Positions 17,058 through 26,402 of a stretch of DNA of 47,716 bases are shown here, one piece after another (within the stretch, counting starts at the first letter, position 1; each line of letters starts with the position of its first letter). The DNA is taken from contig JAFTKS010000017.1 of the NCBI GenBank assembly GCA_017453125.1, positions 1 to 47,716 on the forward strand, written 5' to 3'. Both the position numbers and the translations under genes were made by a program. Origin of the DNA: Clostridia bacterium (GTDB lineage Bacteria; Bacillota; Clostridia; Christensenellales; UBA1242). Under the pieces are notes generated by a model. The model did not search any database. It saw only the letters and a list, made by a program, of their open reading frames with translations, and was not told the DNA's origin.

Positions 17058-17822
17058 TTATGCGTTATTTTTCAAGAATTCTTCAGTTAGTGCATTATAT
17101 GCCTGAGCACCAACACATTTGGGGTCATACACATTAATTGGCTCACCAAAACTTGGAGCCTCAGCCAAACGAACATTTCTTGGAATAACTGTTTTGTATA
17201 CTTTTTCTCTAAAATATTTTCCAATATCCTGAGCAACAAGTTGTCCTAGATTGCTCCTATTATCTTTCATTGTAAGAACAACACCTTCAACGTTGATATT
17301 TTCATTCAAGTGTTTCTTTACTAATTTGATTGTATACATAAGTTGAGACAATCCTTCAAGTGCAAAGTATTCACACTGAATAGGAATTAGTACCGAATCA
17401 CAAGCAGTTAATGCATTAACTGTAATAAGCCCCAATGATGGAGGACAATCAATACAAATATAGTCATAATTGTTTTTAACTTTATTTAGAATATTTCTAA
17501 TGATTTTTTCTCTATTATTCATTTGAACCAATTCAACTTCTGCTCCTGACAAATCCATATTTGCTGGAACAACGTGAAGATTGTCAAATTTTGTTGGAAG
17601 AATTACTTCATCTATAGTATTATCATCAACTATAACATTATATATAGTTTTGAACTTACTATCCTTTTCAATTCCAACACTACTACTTGCATTACCCTGC
17701 GGGTCAACATCTACAAGCAATACTTTTTTACCCTTTTCAGCAAGAAACCCTGCCATATTTACGCAAGTTGTTGTTTTTCCAACTCCGCCTTTTTGATTTA
17801 AAAACGCTACAATTTTACCCAT
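17058..17822 (-). CDS. parA: Chromosome-partitioning ATPase ParA (Soj)
   Basis: 254 residues, normal for Soj. The deviant Walker A is KGGVGKTT (11-18), followed by 'LLVDVDPQGN' and 'YDYICIDCPPSLG'. It is an ATP-dependent DNA-binding switch activated by ParB; in Firmicutes it also acts on DnaA. AAAGGGGGAAAA precedes the ATG, and it has its own promoter upstream. A 461-nt gap separates it from parB. Confidence 0.97.
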   Translation of the reverse strand: MGKIVAFLNQKGGVGKTTTCVNMAGFLAEKGKKVLLVDVDPQGNASSSVGIEKDSKFKTIYNVIVDDNTIDEVILPTKFDNLHVVPANMDLSGAEVELVQMNNREKIIRNILNKVKNNYDYICIDCPPSLGLITVNALTACDSVLIPIQCEYFALEGLSQLMYTIKLVKKHLNENINVEGVVLTMKDNRSNLGQLVAQDIGKYFREKVYKTVIPRNVRLAEAPSFGEPINVYDPKCVGAQAYNALTEEFLKNNA

Positions 17823-17848
17823 TTTTCCCCCTTTAAATTTTGTTTTAA

Positions 17849-17876
17849 ATTATAATGTTTATTATGCATATATCAA
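17849..17876 (-). promoter_or_regulatory. Promoter of parA
   Basis: On the minus strand: TTGATA, 16 nt, TATAAT, 26 nt before the ATG. Confidence 0.55.
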
Positions 17877-18094
17877 TAATTTGCCTATATTTAGGCTTTT
17901 TATCATATTTAATATATTATATATCGCCCAGTAATTGCAATTTAATTAGAATATCATTATTTTGATAATCTTATTCGATATCAACATTCAATTATTTTTT
18001 CAATTGATATTTCAATATCTACACACTCCCCTACCCTATATATAGAAACTATTCAAAAAATAATAACAATACATAATTTAGGGATTTTTCTCAA

Positions 18095-18799
18095 TTACAA
18101 CGGTTGCAATCTTGGTTTATTTTGTTTTCTTGGATACTTATTTGATAACGAAGATTTCTTTTTTATTTTCAGAACATATCTTTTTGCACCAATTTCATCT
18201 ATATCATATTCAAATACTTCTTCCACTTCGCAATCAAGTATTTTCAATGCAGACTTACAATTATTTAATTCTTCCATATAGTTTGAACCCTTATAAGCAA
18301 ATACATATCCGCCATTTTTTAGCAAAGGTGCCGAATATTCCAGAATTATATTGAGAGGAGCAACAGCTCTTGAAAGCACTATATCGAAAGACTCTCTATA
18401 TTTTGGATTTAATGCAAATTCTTCAATTCTACTATGAATTGGAGTCAAATTGTGTAAATTTAATGTATTTTTGACTATTTTTACAAATTCTATCTTCTTA
18501 TTCACACTATCTAATGCCGTCATATCCAATTTTTCATTTACAATTGCAAGTGGTACACTTGGAAACCCCGCACCACAACCCACATCGATTAATTTCAAAT
18601 TATTCTCTATTTTATTAATTGGAAGTAATGAATCTAATAAATGTTTATATATTACATCAAAGTCTTCAGTAATTGCTGTAATATTGTGCGATTCATTATA
18701 TTTTTTCATTAATTCAACGAATTTTACTAATTTTTCTGCGTTTTCTTCAGAAAAAGGTATAGAATACCTATCTAAAACCAATTTTAATTCTTCTAACAT
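18095..18799 (-). CDS. rsmG: 16S rRNA m7G527 methyltransferase RsmG
   Basis: 234 residues. SAM-binding motif I is 'IDVGCGAGFPSVPLAI' (about 71-86). 'KYNESHNITAI' and 'SRAVAPLNIILEYS' are RsmG hallmarks. It methylates G527 (N7) of 16S rRNA in the 530 loop. The start is the ATG with GAGG four nt upstream; a GTG one codon earlier is too close to that site. It lies between the parS region and parA, the conserved Firmicutes position. Confidence 0.95.
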   Translation of the reverse strand: MLEELKLVLDRYSIPFSEENAEKLVKFVELMKKYNESHNITAITEDFDVIYKHLLDSLLPINKIENNLKLIDVGCGAGFPSVPLAIVNEKLDMTALDSVNKKIEFVKIVKNTLNLHNLTPIHSRIEEFALNPKYRESFDIVLSRAVAPLNIILEYSAPLLKNGGYVFAYKGSNYMEELNNCKSALKILDCEVEEVFEYDIDEIGAKRYVLKIKKKSSLSNKYPRKQNKPRLQPL

Positions 18800-19127
18800 C
18801 ACACCTCACAATTAATAATGTTTTATCAAACAATATTCATTTTATTTTGTAATTAAAATATTTACTTACAAAAAAATTATTTATTACTTATTATTTGATT
18901 AGTTTTATTTTAACACAACGAACCGAAAATAAAAAAGTAATTTCATAATAGTTTTTTATTTTTTCTCTTAAAAACACACTCATTTTGATTATTTTCACAT
19001 AAAATCTATATATTTTTCACTTTTCTTGTGTATTTTACGTTTATTTATATTTATTTGAATATGTTTTAAAAATATATTTAATAAATTATTTATCAAAATT
19101 TATGTTGGATTTATTATCATTTTATAT

Positions 19128-19143
19128 TGTTTCACGTGAAACA
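19128..19143. promoter_or_regulatory. parS site 1
   Basis: Perfect 16-bp palindrome TGTTTCACGTGAAACA, the consensus ParB/Spo0J binding site. Confidence 0.97.
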
Positions 19144-19244
19144 AACACCTTATTTCAAATATTTTAAACAAAATCATAGATATAATGTATTTTATTTGTA
19201 TATATGTTTACTTTTATAAATATATCAAAAACACAAGTATTAAT

Positions 19245-19260
19245 TGTTTCACGTGAAACA
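19245..19260. promoter_or_regulatory. parS site 2
   Basis: Perfect parS palindrome, 117 bp from site 1. Confidence 0.97.
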
Positions 19261-19359
19261 AAAACAGAATTAATATGATTTAATGAATATTAATTATTGT
19301 TACAAATTGAATTTTCTAAACAATTGGCTCATTTTTTACTTATTAACACAAAAAAAATA

Positions 19360-19375
19360 TGTTTCACGTGAAACA
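19360..19375. promoter_or_regulatory. parS site 3
   Basis: Perfect parS palindrome, 115 bp from site 2. Confidence 0.97.
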
Positions 19376-19471
19376 TTGGACTTGTTTATATAATTATCAC
19401 ATTAAACATATTATTTTATGTTTTTATAATACAAACGGATTAGTTATAACTTTTATTTAATCAACGTAATA

Positions 19472-19487
19472 TGTTTCACGTGAAACA
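19472..19487. promoter_or_regulatory. parS site 4
   Basis: Perfect parS palindrome, 112 bp from site 3. Confidence 0.97.
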
Positions 19488-19609
19488 ATAAAACATATAA
19501 TCGCATAATTTACCAATTAAATTATGTTTTAATCAAAAACCAACCTCAACAAACAATTATCCTAGCATTATATTGTCTTATTGAAAAAACAAAAGCCATA
19601 AAACACGAT

Positions 19610-19625
19610 TGTTTCACGTGAAACA
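19610..19625. promoter_or_regulatory. parS site 5
   Basis: Perfect parS palindrome, 138 bp from site 4. Confidence 0.97.
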
Positions 19626-19829
19626 ATTTAATTAAGTATTTATAAGTGTTAATTTAAAAGGACAATTTATTATCTAAACACCACCAACACAAATAAGCAC
19701 ACATTTTAATTTTCTTACTCTATATGTTTATAAGAAATATATCAAAAGCAAACAAAAAACACCTAAAACAATGTAAAAATGGACTTTTTGATTTTTGCAT
19801 TATATTATAAACAATACCCTTGAACATAA

Positions 19830-19845
19830 TGTTTCACGTGAAACA
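19830..19845. promoter_or_regulatory. parS site 6
   Basis: Perfect parS palindrome, 220 bp from site 5. The G-free tract starts inside its right arm. Confidence 0.97.
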
Positions 19846-20198
19846 AAAAACACTTACTACAATCATATACCACAAAAATTCAAACATAAAAACATACAAA
19901 CCATATCAAAATACACTATATTTCAAAAAATAACAAATTATATAACAAATAATAGAATATTAATTATACACCTTCGGGATTATATGACAAAATAAACATT
20001 ATCGCCACATTCCACAATTTAATATCTTCATTATATATCTTATATTAATTTTATAATATACCTATATTAATACAATTAAATATGTCACACACAAGCAATA
20101 AAAATAATATTATTAAAATCAATTTACAAAACAAAAGCATTAACAAAGCACCACACCAACATTTGCAATTTTAATGTAGCAGAAATGTCGTTTTGCAT

Positions 20199-20214
20199 TG
20201 TTTCATATAAAACA
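20199..20214. promoter_or_regulatory. Degenerate parS-like site
   Basis: TGTTTCATATAAAACA differs from parS at three central positions. ParB probably binds it weakly if at all. Confidence 0.35.
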
Positions 20215-20302
20215 TTATTTGTGCTTTACCGAATCAAACAAATAAAAAAATATCAAAATTTAAGATAAAAAAATTAATAAAAGCAATGAACAGAAAAAAA
20301 CA

Positions 20303-20328
20303 AAAAATGGCTTATTTAAGCCATTTTT
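20303..20328 (-). terminator. Terminator of the mnmE-GNAT-mnmG operon
   Basis: An 11-bp stem AAAAATGGCTT/AAGCCATTTTT with a 4-nt loop and a T-rich tail on the minus strand, about 230 nt after mnmG. It shields the parS array from mnmG transcription. Confidence 0.75.
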
Positions 20329-20555
20329 ATAAACAAACAATATTGTAAAACACAAACACATACAAATTACAATTGGTAGAAAAATCAACATATTTTTAAA
20401 GATTAAAAGTTTCATCAAAAGGATTAAATTACACCTTTAATACATATATCATACCACCAAATTTTCGTGGTGTATATTTTATAAAATTAATATCATTAAC
20501 ACATCATATTTCGCATCATATAATTAAATTATTTATTATTAAGTTTGAAATTATA

Positions 20556-22424
20556 TTATTTATTTCTAGCAAGTGTTTTTAGATAAATAGTTAATACAGA
20601 TATATCAGCAGGACTTACCCCACTAATTCTAGAGGCTTGAGCCAAAGTTAGAGGTCGAATATTATTAAGCTTTTGTCTAGCCTCCAATCTTAATCCTTTG
20701 ATATCATTATAATCTATATCGGAAGGAAGAGATTGTTCTTCTTGTTTTTTTGCTTGATTGATTTGTATTTCTTGTCTTTTCAAATAACCGCTATATTTCA
20801 AGTTGATTTCCCACTGCTTTATTGCCCTTATAGAATAGCCACCCAAAATATCATTAAACTTCTCAAAAATATCTTCAGCAGTTATATTTGCACGCCTCAA
20901 AACATCTTTCAAACTCAAGCCTGAATTCATACTCAAAACCTCAGACTTCGATTCAAAAAATTCTTTCAATTCTTTAGGCGAAATCACCCTATCCAAAACC
21001 GAATCCAACTCATCAATTTCTTTCAAGTATTGTATAAATTGATTATATCGATTATTGTCAACAAGGCCACACTTTCTGCCAATTTCTGTAAGTCTAATGT
21101 CCGCATTGTCCTGTCTAAGTGTTAAACGATACTCAGCCCTACTGGTCATCATTCTATATGGTTCTTCCGTTCTTTTGGTTACAATATCATCAATCAAAAC
21201 ACCAATATAACTTTCACTTCTTTTCAAAATAAGAGGTTCTTTTTTATCCAATTTTAGACTTGCATTTATACCCGCAACAAGACCTTGCGCACCAGCCTCT
21301 TCGTAACCACTTGTTCCATTAATTTGACCCGCAAAATAAAGACCAGAAATTTGTTTGGATTCAAGGGTTGGATAAAGGGTTGTTGCATCAATACAATCAT
21401 ACTCTATTGCATACGCATCACGCATAATATGCGCGTTTTCTAGTCCAGCAAGAGAGTTTATCATTTTTTCTTGTAAATCAATTGGCATACTTGTACTAAA
21501 GCCCTGAATATATATCTCATCTGTATCAAGACCTTCTGGCTCTAAAAACAATTGATGTCTTTCTTTGTCCGAAAACTTAACAACCTTACTTTCTATACTT
21601 GGGCAATACCTAGGACCAGTGCCTTCAATTGCACCATTATACATAGGCGCTTTATCCAAATTATCAAGAATCAAATCGTGCGTATTTTTGTTTGTGTATG
21701 TCAAATAACAATCGGCTACATTCTGAGGTTTTTCAGCAGTCATTGTAGAGAACGTTTGAATATTATCTTCTCCCTTCTGAACCTCCAGTTTTGACCAATC
21801 AATTGTTCTTCCCTGAACACGTGCAGGAGTACCTGTCTTAAACCTTCTCAATTCAAAACCAAGAGACAGCAAACTTTCCGACAAATCGGTCGCATTAGCA
21901 AAACCGTTTGGTCCCACATCTTTTGAATATTCTCCAACAATTATTCTACTTTTCAAATACACACCTGAGCAGACAATAGCACATTTGCAAGAGTATTCGG
22001 CTCCTTGTTTTGTTCTAACACCAACAACGCAATTGTTTTCAACCACAATTTCACTTGCCTCACCCTGCTTTATATGCAAGTTTTCCTGTTCTTCTAGGAC
22101 TTTTTTCATTAAAGTATGATATTTATTTTTGTCTGCTTGTACACGCAAAGACTGGACAGCATAACCCTTGGAAGAATTCAACATTCTTCTTTGAATTGTT
22201 GCCATATCAGCAGTAATCCCCATCTGACCACCAAGAGCATCAATTTCACACACCAAATGACCTTTTGCAGTACCGCCAATACTTGGATTACACGCAAGAA
22301 AAGCAATACTATCCAAATTCAAAGATAGCATTAACGTTTTCTTTCCCATTCTAGCAAGAGCCAATGCAGATTCACAACCAGCATGTCCCGATCCAATTAC
22401 TATAGCATCATAATTCTTATTCAT
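20556..22424 (-). CDS. mnmG: tRNA uridine 5-carboxymethylaminomethyl enzyme MnmG (GidA)
   Basis: 622 residues, normal length. The FAD-binding motif at the N-terminus is 'VIGSGHAGCESALA', and the family signatures 'GTGPRYCPSIESK' and 'GAQGLVAGINA' are present. With MnmE it installs the cmnm5 group on U34 of several tRNAs, using FAD and methylene-tetrahydrofolate. I chose the ATG preceded by GGAAGAGAG; it overlaps the end of the GNAT gene by 8 nt, pointing to translational coupling. Confidence 0.97.
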   Translation of the reverse strand: MNKNYDAIVIGSGHAGCESALALARMGKKTLMLSLNLDSIAFLACNPSIGGTAKGHLVCEIDALGGQMGITADMATIQRRMLNSSKGYAVQSLRVQADKNKYHTLMKKVLEEQENLHIKQGEASEIVVENNCVVGVRTKQGAEYSCKCAIVCSGVYLKSRIIVGEYSKDVGPNGFANATDLSESLLSLGFELRRFKTGTPARVQGRTIDWSKLEVQKGEDNIQTFSTMTAEKPQNVADCYLTYTNKNTHDLILDNLDKAPMYNGAIEGTGPRYCPSIESKVVKFSDKERHQLFLEPEGLDTDEIYIQGFSTSMPIDLQEKMINSLAGLENAHIMRDAYAIEYDCIDATTLYPTLESKQISGLYFAGQINGTSGYEEAGAQGLVAGINASLKLDKKEPLILKRSESYIGVLIDDIVTKRTEEPYRMMTSRAEYRLTLRQDNADIRLTEIGRKCGLVDNNRYNQFIQYLKEIDELDSVLDRVISPKELKEFFESKSEVLSMNSGLSLKDVLRRANITAEDIFEKFNDILGGYSIRAIKQWEINLKYSGYLKRQEIQINQAKKQEEQSLPSDIDYNDIKGLRLEARQKLNNIRPLTLAQASRISGVSPADISVLTIYLKTLARNK

Positions 22425-23058
22425 TTTCTCTCTCTTCCTTGCAGTCTTCATTTTTATTAACACTTTGAGGATTCGCAACAAATCTTAAATAATTTTCAGC
22501 CATTGCCTCTTTTGTAGTCGGCAAATCACACTCATTAAAATATTTTTTCAAAAGCCCCACAATTGGCTTGTTTGATTTGTCAGCAGTAGCAAAAATTTTT
22601 CCACCATACGAATATGGAGTAAAAAACCCAATTTCCGAAATTACCGACTCAACCATACTAGAACCAATTCCTTGCTCACGATATTTTGGATTTACCGCCA
22701 TATATTGAATATGAGCAACGCCAGGATTGTATGTATCTACAGCAAGAACGCCAACCAAAACGTTTTCTTTTTTTCTAAATAAAGACTTCATATCTTTATA
22801 CGCCAAAAATATCGCAAAGGTAGGACACGTAAAGTCTTCATTTCTCAAATCAGATAGCATACTCAAATATTTTCCCAACGGAACATTACTAATATATTGC
22901 TTAATATTCTTATCAAGAATTGTCCATTCGTCCAAAGGTCTAAGCATATCAAAAAGCCCGCCACTTACCGAAAGCGAAATACCCGGAACAACAGGAACTT
23001 TTCGCCATTTCAAATCGCGTTCTTCATCAAGAAAAAACCCGTCATTTTGACTCACCAT
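22417..23058 (-). CDS. GNAT-family N-acetyltransferase
   Basis: 213 residues. The acetyl-CoA site is 'YMAVNPKYREQGIGSSMVE', with the Q/R-x-x-G-x-G loop in 'REQGIG'. The first 90 residues are specific to this protein and contain no known motif. The substrate is unknown. The ATG has AGGAG 7 nt upstream; a TTG two codons earlier is too close to it. The gene sits between mnmE and mnmG and overlaps mnmG by 8 nt, so the three genes are probably one transcript. Confidence 0.82.
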   Translation of the reverse strand: MVSQNDGFFLDEERDLKWRKVPVVPGISLSVSGGLFDMLRPLDEWTILDKNIKQYISNVPLGKYLSMLSDLRNEDFTCPTFAIFLAYKDMKSLFRKKENVLVGVLAVDTYNPGVAHIQYMAVNPKYREQGIGSSMVESVISEIGFFTPYSYGGKIFATADKSNKPIVGLLKKYFNECDLPTTKEAMAENYLRFVANPQSVNKNEDCKEERENE

Positions 23059-23156
23059 ATCCAATCTCCTTTTTCAGTTTTTCTCAACCAAATATTTTAT
23101 CAAAAAACCAAATTTTTATCTATGTGTTTTTTCAACTTTTCTTATTAAAATTTAGA

Positions 23157-24512
23157 TTATTTTCCTACACAAAATTTACTAAAAATATCATCAATTATTT
23201 TCTCATTATCAGAGTTGCCTGTAATATCTCCAAGAGCCAACCAAACATTCTTAATATCAATGGAAACCAAATCCAAATTTATATAATTATTTGTAGCATC
23301 AATTGCATTCTCCAATTCGGTCATCGCTCTCTTAATTGCATCAATATGTCTTACATTAGTCAAAACAACCGAACCATTATTAACATTCTTGCTTGAAACA
23401 AAGTTATATAGAATTTCTTTCAACTCCTCAACACCTTGACCCGTCTTAGTGGAAATACTGATAACATCATCAAACATTTCCTTATCTATCTCAATACAAG
23501 TTCCCAAATCAGCCTTATTGACACAAACTATACATTTTTTGTCAGATAATGACTTCATCATAGCCTTATCTTCATCATCTAGAGCCACAGAGCCATCGAT
23601 AATATAAAGCACAACATCGGCAGACTCAAGTTCTTTCAAAGACTTATTTATACCAATAGATTCTACCACATCACTAGACTGCCTAATACCCGCAGAATCA
23701 ACAAGAATAAACTTAAACCCTTTGTACTGAAAAACCTCTTCAAGAGTATCTCTAGTTGTACCTTGAATGTCTGTCACTATCGCTCTATCATAATTTAGAA
23801 GAGAATTAAGAAGGCTACTTTTTCCAGCATTAGTTCTACCAAAAATAAGCACCCTAACACCGTCTTTGATACACCTACCAAAACTAGCAGTATCGAGTAT
23901 GTTTTTTAGATCAGTTTTCACATCTTTCAAAACAGACAAAACGCCCTCTCTAGTTTCTTCTTCCAAATCCTCTTCTGGATAGTCCAAAGACACCTCAATT
24001 TTTGCTAGTAATTCAGTAAGAACATTTTGCTCTTTTTCAATCTGTTCTTTTAGTCTACCTTGCATTAAATTATATCCGCATTTTAATTCACTTTCCGACT
24101 CAGCATTAATTATATCAATAACGCCTTCCGCCTCATCAAGAGAAATCTTGCCATTAAGAAAAGCAAGTTTAGAAAATTCGCCCTTTGTAGCAGGTTCACA
24201 ACCAACAGCAACCAACTCCTCAAAAATTCTATTTGTTAGAGTCATTCCTCCGTGACATTGAAACTCTACCATATCCTCTCCCGTATAAGAGAATGGGGAT
24301 TTGAAATAAACACAAAGACACTTGTCTTTAATATCCCCGTGCTCAAAAGTACCCAAGTACAATTTTCTAGGTTCAAATTGCGTTACAGGAATTTTTGCAG
24401 AAAAAACACTATCGGCAATTTTTAGAACCGATTTTCCACTCATTCTAATTATTGAAATTCCGCCATTTCCAAGTGCGGTTGAAATAGCAACTATATTTCT
24501 ATCCGAATTCAT
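23157..24512 (-). CDS. mnmE: tRNA modification GTPase MnmE (TrmE)
   Basis: 451 residues, complete. It has an N-terminal folate-binding domain, a helical domain and an inserted G domain with GRTNAGKS (225-232), 'DSAG', 'NKAD', and the C-terminal CVGK (448-451) whose Cys is conserved in the family. It forms a complex with MnmG and hydrolyses GTP during U34 modification. TGAGGAAGAG precedes the ATG. It is the first gene of the operon and divergent from the glycogen operon. Confidence 0.97.
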   Translation of the reverse strand: MNSDRNIVAISTALGNGGISIIRMSGKSVLKIADSVFSAKIPVTQFEPRKLYLGTFEHGDIKDKCLCVYFKSPFSYTGEDMVEFQCHGGMTLTNRIFEELVAVGCEPATKGEFSKLAFLNGKISLDEAEGVIDIINAESESELKCGYNLMQGRLKEQIEKEQNVLTELLAKIEVSLDYPEEDLEEETREGVLSVLKDVKTDLKNILDTASFGRCIKDGVRVLIFGRTNAGKSSLLNSLLNYDRAIVTDIQGTTRDTLEEVFQYKGFKFILVDSAGIRQSSDVVESIGINKSLKELESADVVLYIIDGSVALDDEDKAMMKSLSDKKCIVCVNKADLGTCIEIDKEMFDDVISISTKTGQGVEELKEILYNFVSSKNVNNGSVVLTNVRHIDAIKRAMTELENAIDATNNYINLDLVSIDIKNVWLALGDITGNSDNEKIIDDIFSKFCVGK

Positions 24513-24568
24513 CTCTTCCTCAATTTTTTATAATATTCCCATAAAGGCACAAACCTTTAATTCTACTA

Positions 24569-24596
24569 ATTATAACACACTTTAATAATTTGTGAA
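24569..24596 (-). promoter_or_regulatory. Promoter of the mnmE operon
   Basis: On the minus strand: TTCACA, 16 nt, TATAAT with TG extension. Confidence 0.65.
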
Positions 24597-24729
24597 TATG
24601 CTTTTTGCTATTTTTGAAAAAATTTAAAAATTTACACATCAAAAAAAATCAAATTTTATCACCCAAAAATTAGCCAAAATTTGTACAAAAACTTTAATCA
24701 AAAAATTGTCGAAAAGAGGCAAAATTTGT

Positions 24730-24758
24730 TTGTATATATATATAAATTATGATAAAAT
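24730..24758 (+). promoter_or_regulatory. Promoter of the glycogen operon
   Basis: TTGTAT, 17 nt, TAAAAT with TG extension. This is the only good promoter I see before the five plus-strand glycogen genes. Confidence 0.6.
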
Positions 24759-24880
24759 ATTATCGAGTAAATTATTCGCACGGGCGATATGTAATATATT
24801 TTACGCTCTTTATACAAGTTATCTTGCGATTTGCACAAAATATATTAATCTTAAGAAAAATGAAAAATGGAAATTTGAGA

Positions 24881-26335
24881 ATGGAAAACAATCAAAGAAA
24901 AAGCGGAATATTGCTTCATATAACCAGCCTACCTAATGAACGAACATTAGGTACTTTTTCGTGCGAATGCGAGAAGTTCATTGATTGGTTAAGTCAAGGC
25001 GGATTCAAGGTTTGGCAAGTACTACCAATCACCGATTGCGGTTACAGTTACTCTCCATACAGCGCCGTATCCAGCTTCGCTATCAATCCATATCTTATAG
25101 ACCTAAGCGAATACTTAAGCTTATCAGAATTAGACACATTTGGTTTCAACAAATCTGACGACAGAGTGGTGCAACAAGAACGCATTGATTCTGCACTTGA
25201 TTTAATCTACAACAAACTAGGCAAAGACACCGACCTTACCGAGTTTGAAAAACAAAACAAATCTTGGCTTGAAGATTATGCTTTGTACAAGGTTATCAAA
25301 GAGTCTTGCGACGACGTTTCGTGGGCAGACTTTCCATTAGGACTAAAGAAAAGAAACAAGGCAGATATTGACACATTTATTTTCGGACACAAAGACGAGA
25401 TTAGAAAAATTAAATTCATTCAATACATAGCACATTCTCAATGGAACAGGGTTAAATCGTATGCAAATAAAAACGGCATTCAAATATTTGGAGACGTACC
25501 ATTTTATGTAGAAATGGATAGTGCGGACGTTTGGAGCAATCCAACCAATTGGAAACTCAATTCCGATGGCAAAGGAGAAGTTGCAGGAGTTCCTCCCGAT
25601 TACTTCAATAAAGACGGGCAATTGTGGGGCAATCCAATTTATAACTTCTCTGCAATGGCAAAAAACAAATATAAATATTTTACCGAACGTTTCAAAAGAC
25701 AATCAGAACTATTTGACATAGTTAGAATTGACCACTTCATAGCGTTCAGCAGATACTGGGCAATCCCTAGCACATCAACCACAGCAACAAAAGGTAAATG
25801 GGTTAAGGGCTCAGGTGAGGCAATACTCAAAGAGTTAACATCAAAACTAAAAATAAACATTATTGCCGAAGACTTGGGAATTGTTACCGAAGACGTTAAA
25901 AAACTAAGAGAGCAATTTAATATCCCTGGGCTCAAAGTTATGCAATTTGCTTTTGATGGCGACGGAGACAATATGTATCAACCACATAATTACGAAAAGA
26001 ATTGTGTTGCATATATTGGCACTCACGACAACAATACATTTATGGGAATGTTGAACTCATCAGACTGGGACAAAATTAATAGATTCAAAAGATATTTACG
26101 TATACCTCTAGAGTGGGGAAACGATGCTGTCATTGACAACACAATCCAAACACTTTATAGAAGTAGTGCAAATACAATAATTTTAACAATGCAGGACGTT
26201 TTGAAACTTGGAAGCGAAGCAAGAATGAATATTCCTGGAAAACCGGAAGGGAATTGGACTTGGCAATTAACATCAATTCCAGACACGAGCACCGCTTGGT
26301 GTTTCAAAGAACTTGCCGACTTATACGCAAGATAG
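24881..26335 (+). CDS. malQ: 4-alpha-glucanotransferase (amylomaltase)
   Basis: 484 residues, GH77. 'LPITDCGYSYSPYSAVSSFA' and 'VAGVPPDYFNKDGQLWGNP' are family signatures. The catalytic Asp284 is in 'VRIDHF', Glu330 in 'IIAEDLG', and Asp383 in 'YIGTHDN'. It moves glucan chains between maltodextrins, recycling short chains left by phosphorylase and amylase in the cytosol. The start is uncertain: I use the ATG of 'MENNQRKSG', matching the usual N-terminus. An ATG seven codons earlier is possible, and neither has a strong ribosome binding site. First gene of the glycogen operon. Confidence 0.93.
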   Translation: MENNQRKSGILLHITSLPNERTLGTFSCECEKFIDWLSQGGFKVWQVLPITDCGYSYSPYSAVSSFAINPYLIDLSEYLSLSELDTFGFNKSDDRVVQQERIDSALDLIYNKLGKDTDLTEFEKQNKSWLEDYALYKVIKESCDDVSWADFPLGLKKRNKADIDTFIFGHKDEIRKIKFIQYIAHSQWNRVKSYANKNGIQIFGDVPFYVEMDSADVWSNPTNWKLNSDGKGEVAGVPPDYFNKDGQLWGNPIYNFSAMAKNKYKYFTERFKRQSELFDIVRIDHFIAFSRYWAIPSTSTTATKGKWVKGSGEAILKELTSKLKINIIAEDLGIVTEDVKKLREQFNIPGLKVMQFAFDGDGDNMYQPHNYEKNCVAYIGTHDNNTFMGMLNSSDWDKINRFKRYLRIPLEWGNDAVIDNTIQTLYRSSANTIILTMQDVLKLGSEARMNIPGKPEGNWTWQLTSIPDTSTAWCFKELADLYAR

Positions 26336-26402
26336 TCACAAAAAAACACACGATACTCTTAACATATTGCAATCAAAAGCAAGCAATATCAGGAAAGGAA
26401 AA

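Larger units (their letters stand above)
18800..20555. other. 1.76-kb gene-free region carrying the parS array
   Basis: Between rsmG and mnmG there is no credible gene; the longest open frame (66 codons near 19.8-20.0 kb) has no ribosome binding site and runs through a parS site. The region holds six perfect parS sites between 19128 and 19845 and a degenerate one at 20199-20214. A 114-nt tract without any G lies at 19841-19954, and the mnmG terminator is at 20303-20328. I searched both strands by eye for DnaA boxes (TTATNCACA) and found none, so an origin here is not supported. It probably serves as the centromere region. Confidence 0.85.
24513..24880. other. Divergent control region of mnmE and the glycogen operon
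   Basis: 368 nt holding back-to-back promoters, one for mnmE and one for malQ, about 130 nt apart. Between them the sequence is A/T runs with no clear operator. The malQ leader is about 115 nt. In it an open frame reads in from upstream in phase with malQ, but its ATG lies inside the promoter. Confidence 0.65.

Noticed and set aside
19128..19845. Repeated 16-bp palindromes as a CRISPR array
   Set aside because: The repeats are exact parS sites, spacing ranges from about 95 to 205 bp between copies, and no cas genes are near.
19795..19995. Plus-strand gene of 66 codons
   Set aside because: No ribosome binding site, runs through a parS site and the G-free tract, and its product is low complexity.
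18800..20555. Chromosome replication origin
   Set aside because: Position beside parS and rsmG is tempting, but I found no TTATNCACA boxes on either strand and no dnaA nearby. Minus-strand genes lie on both sides.
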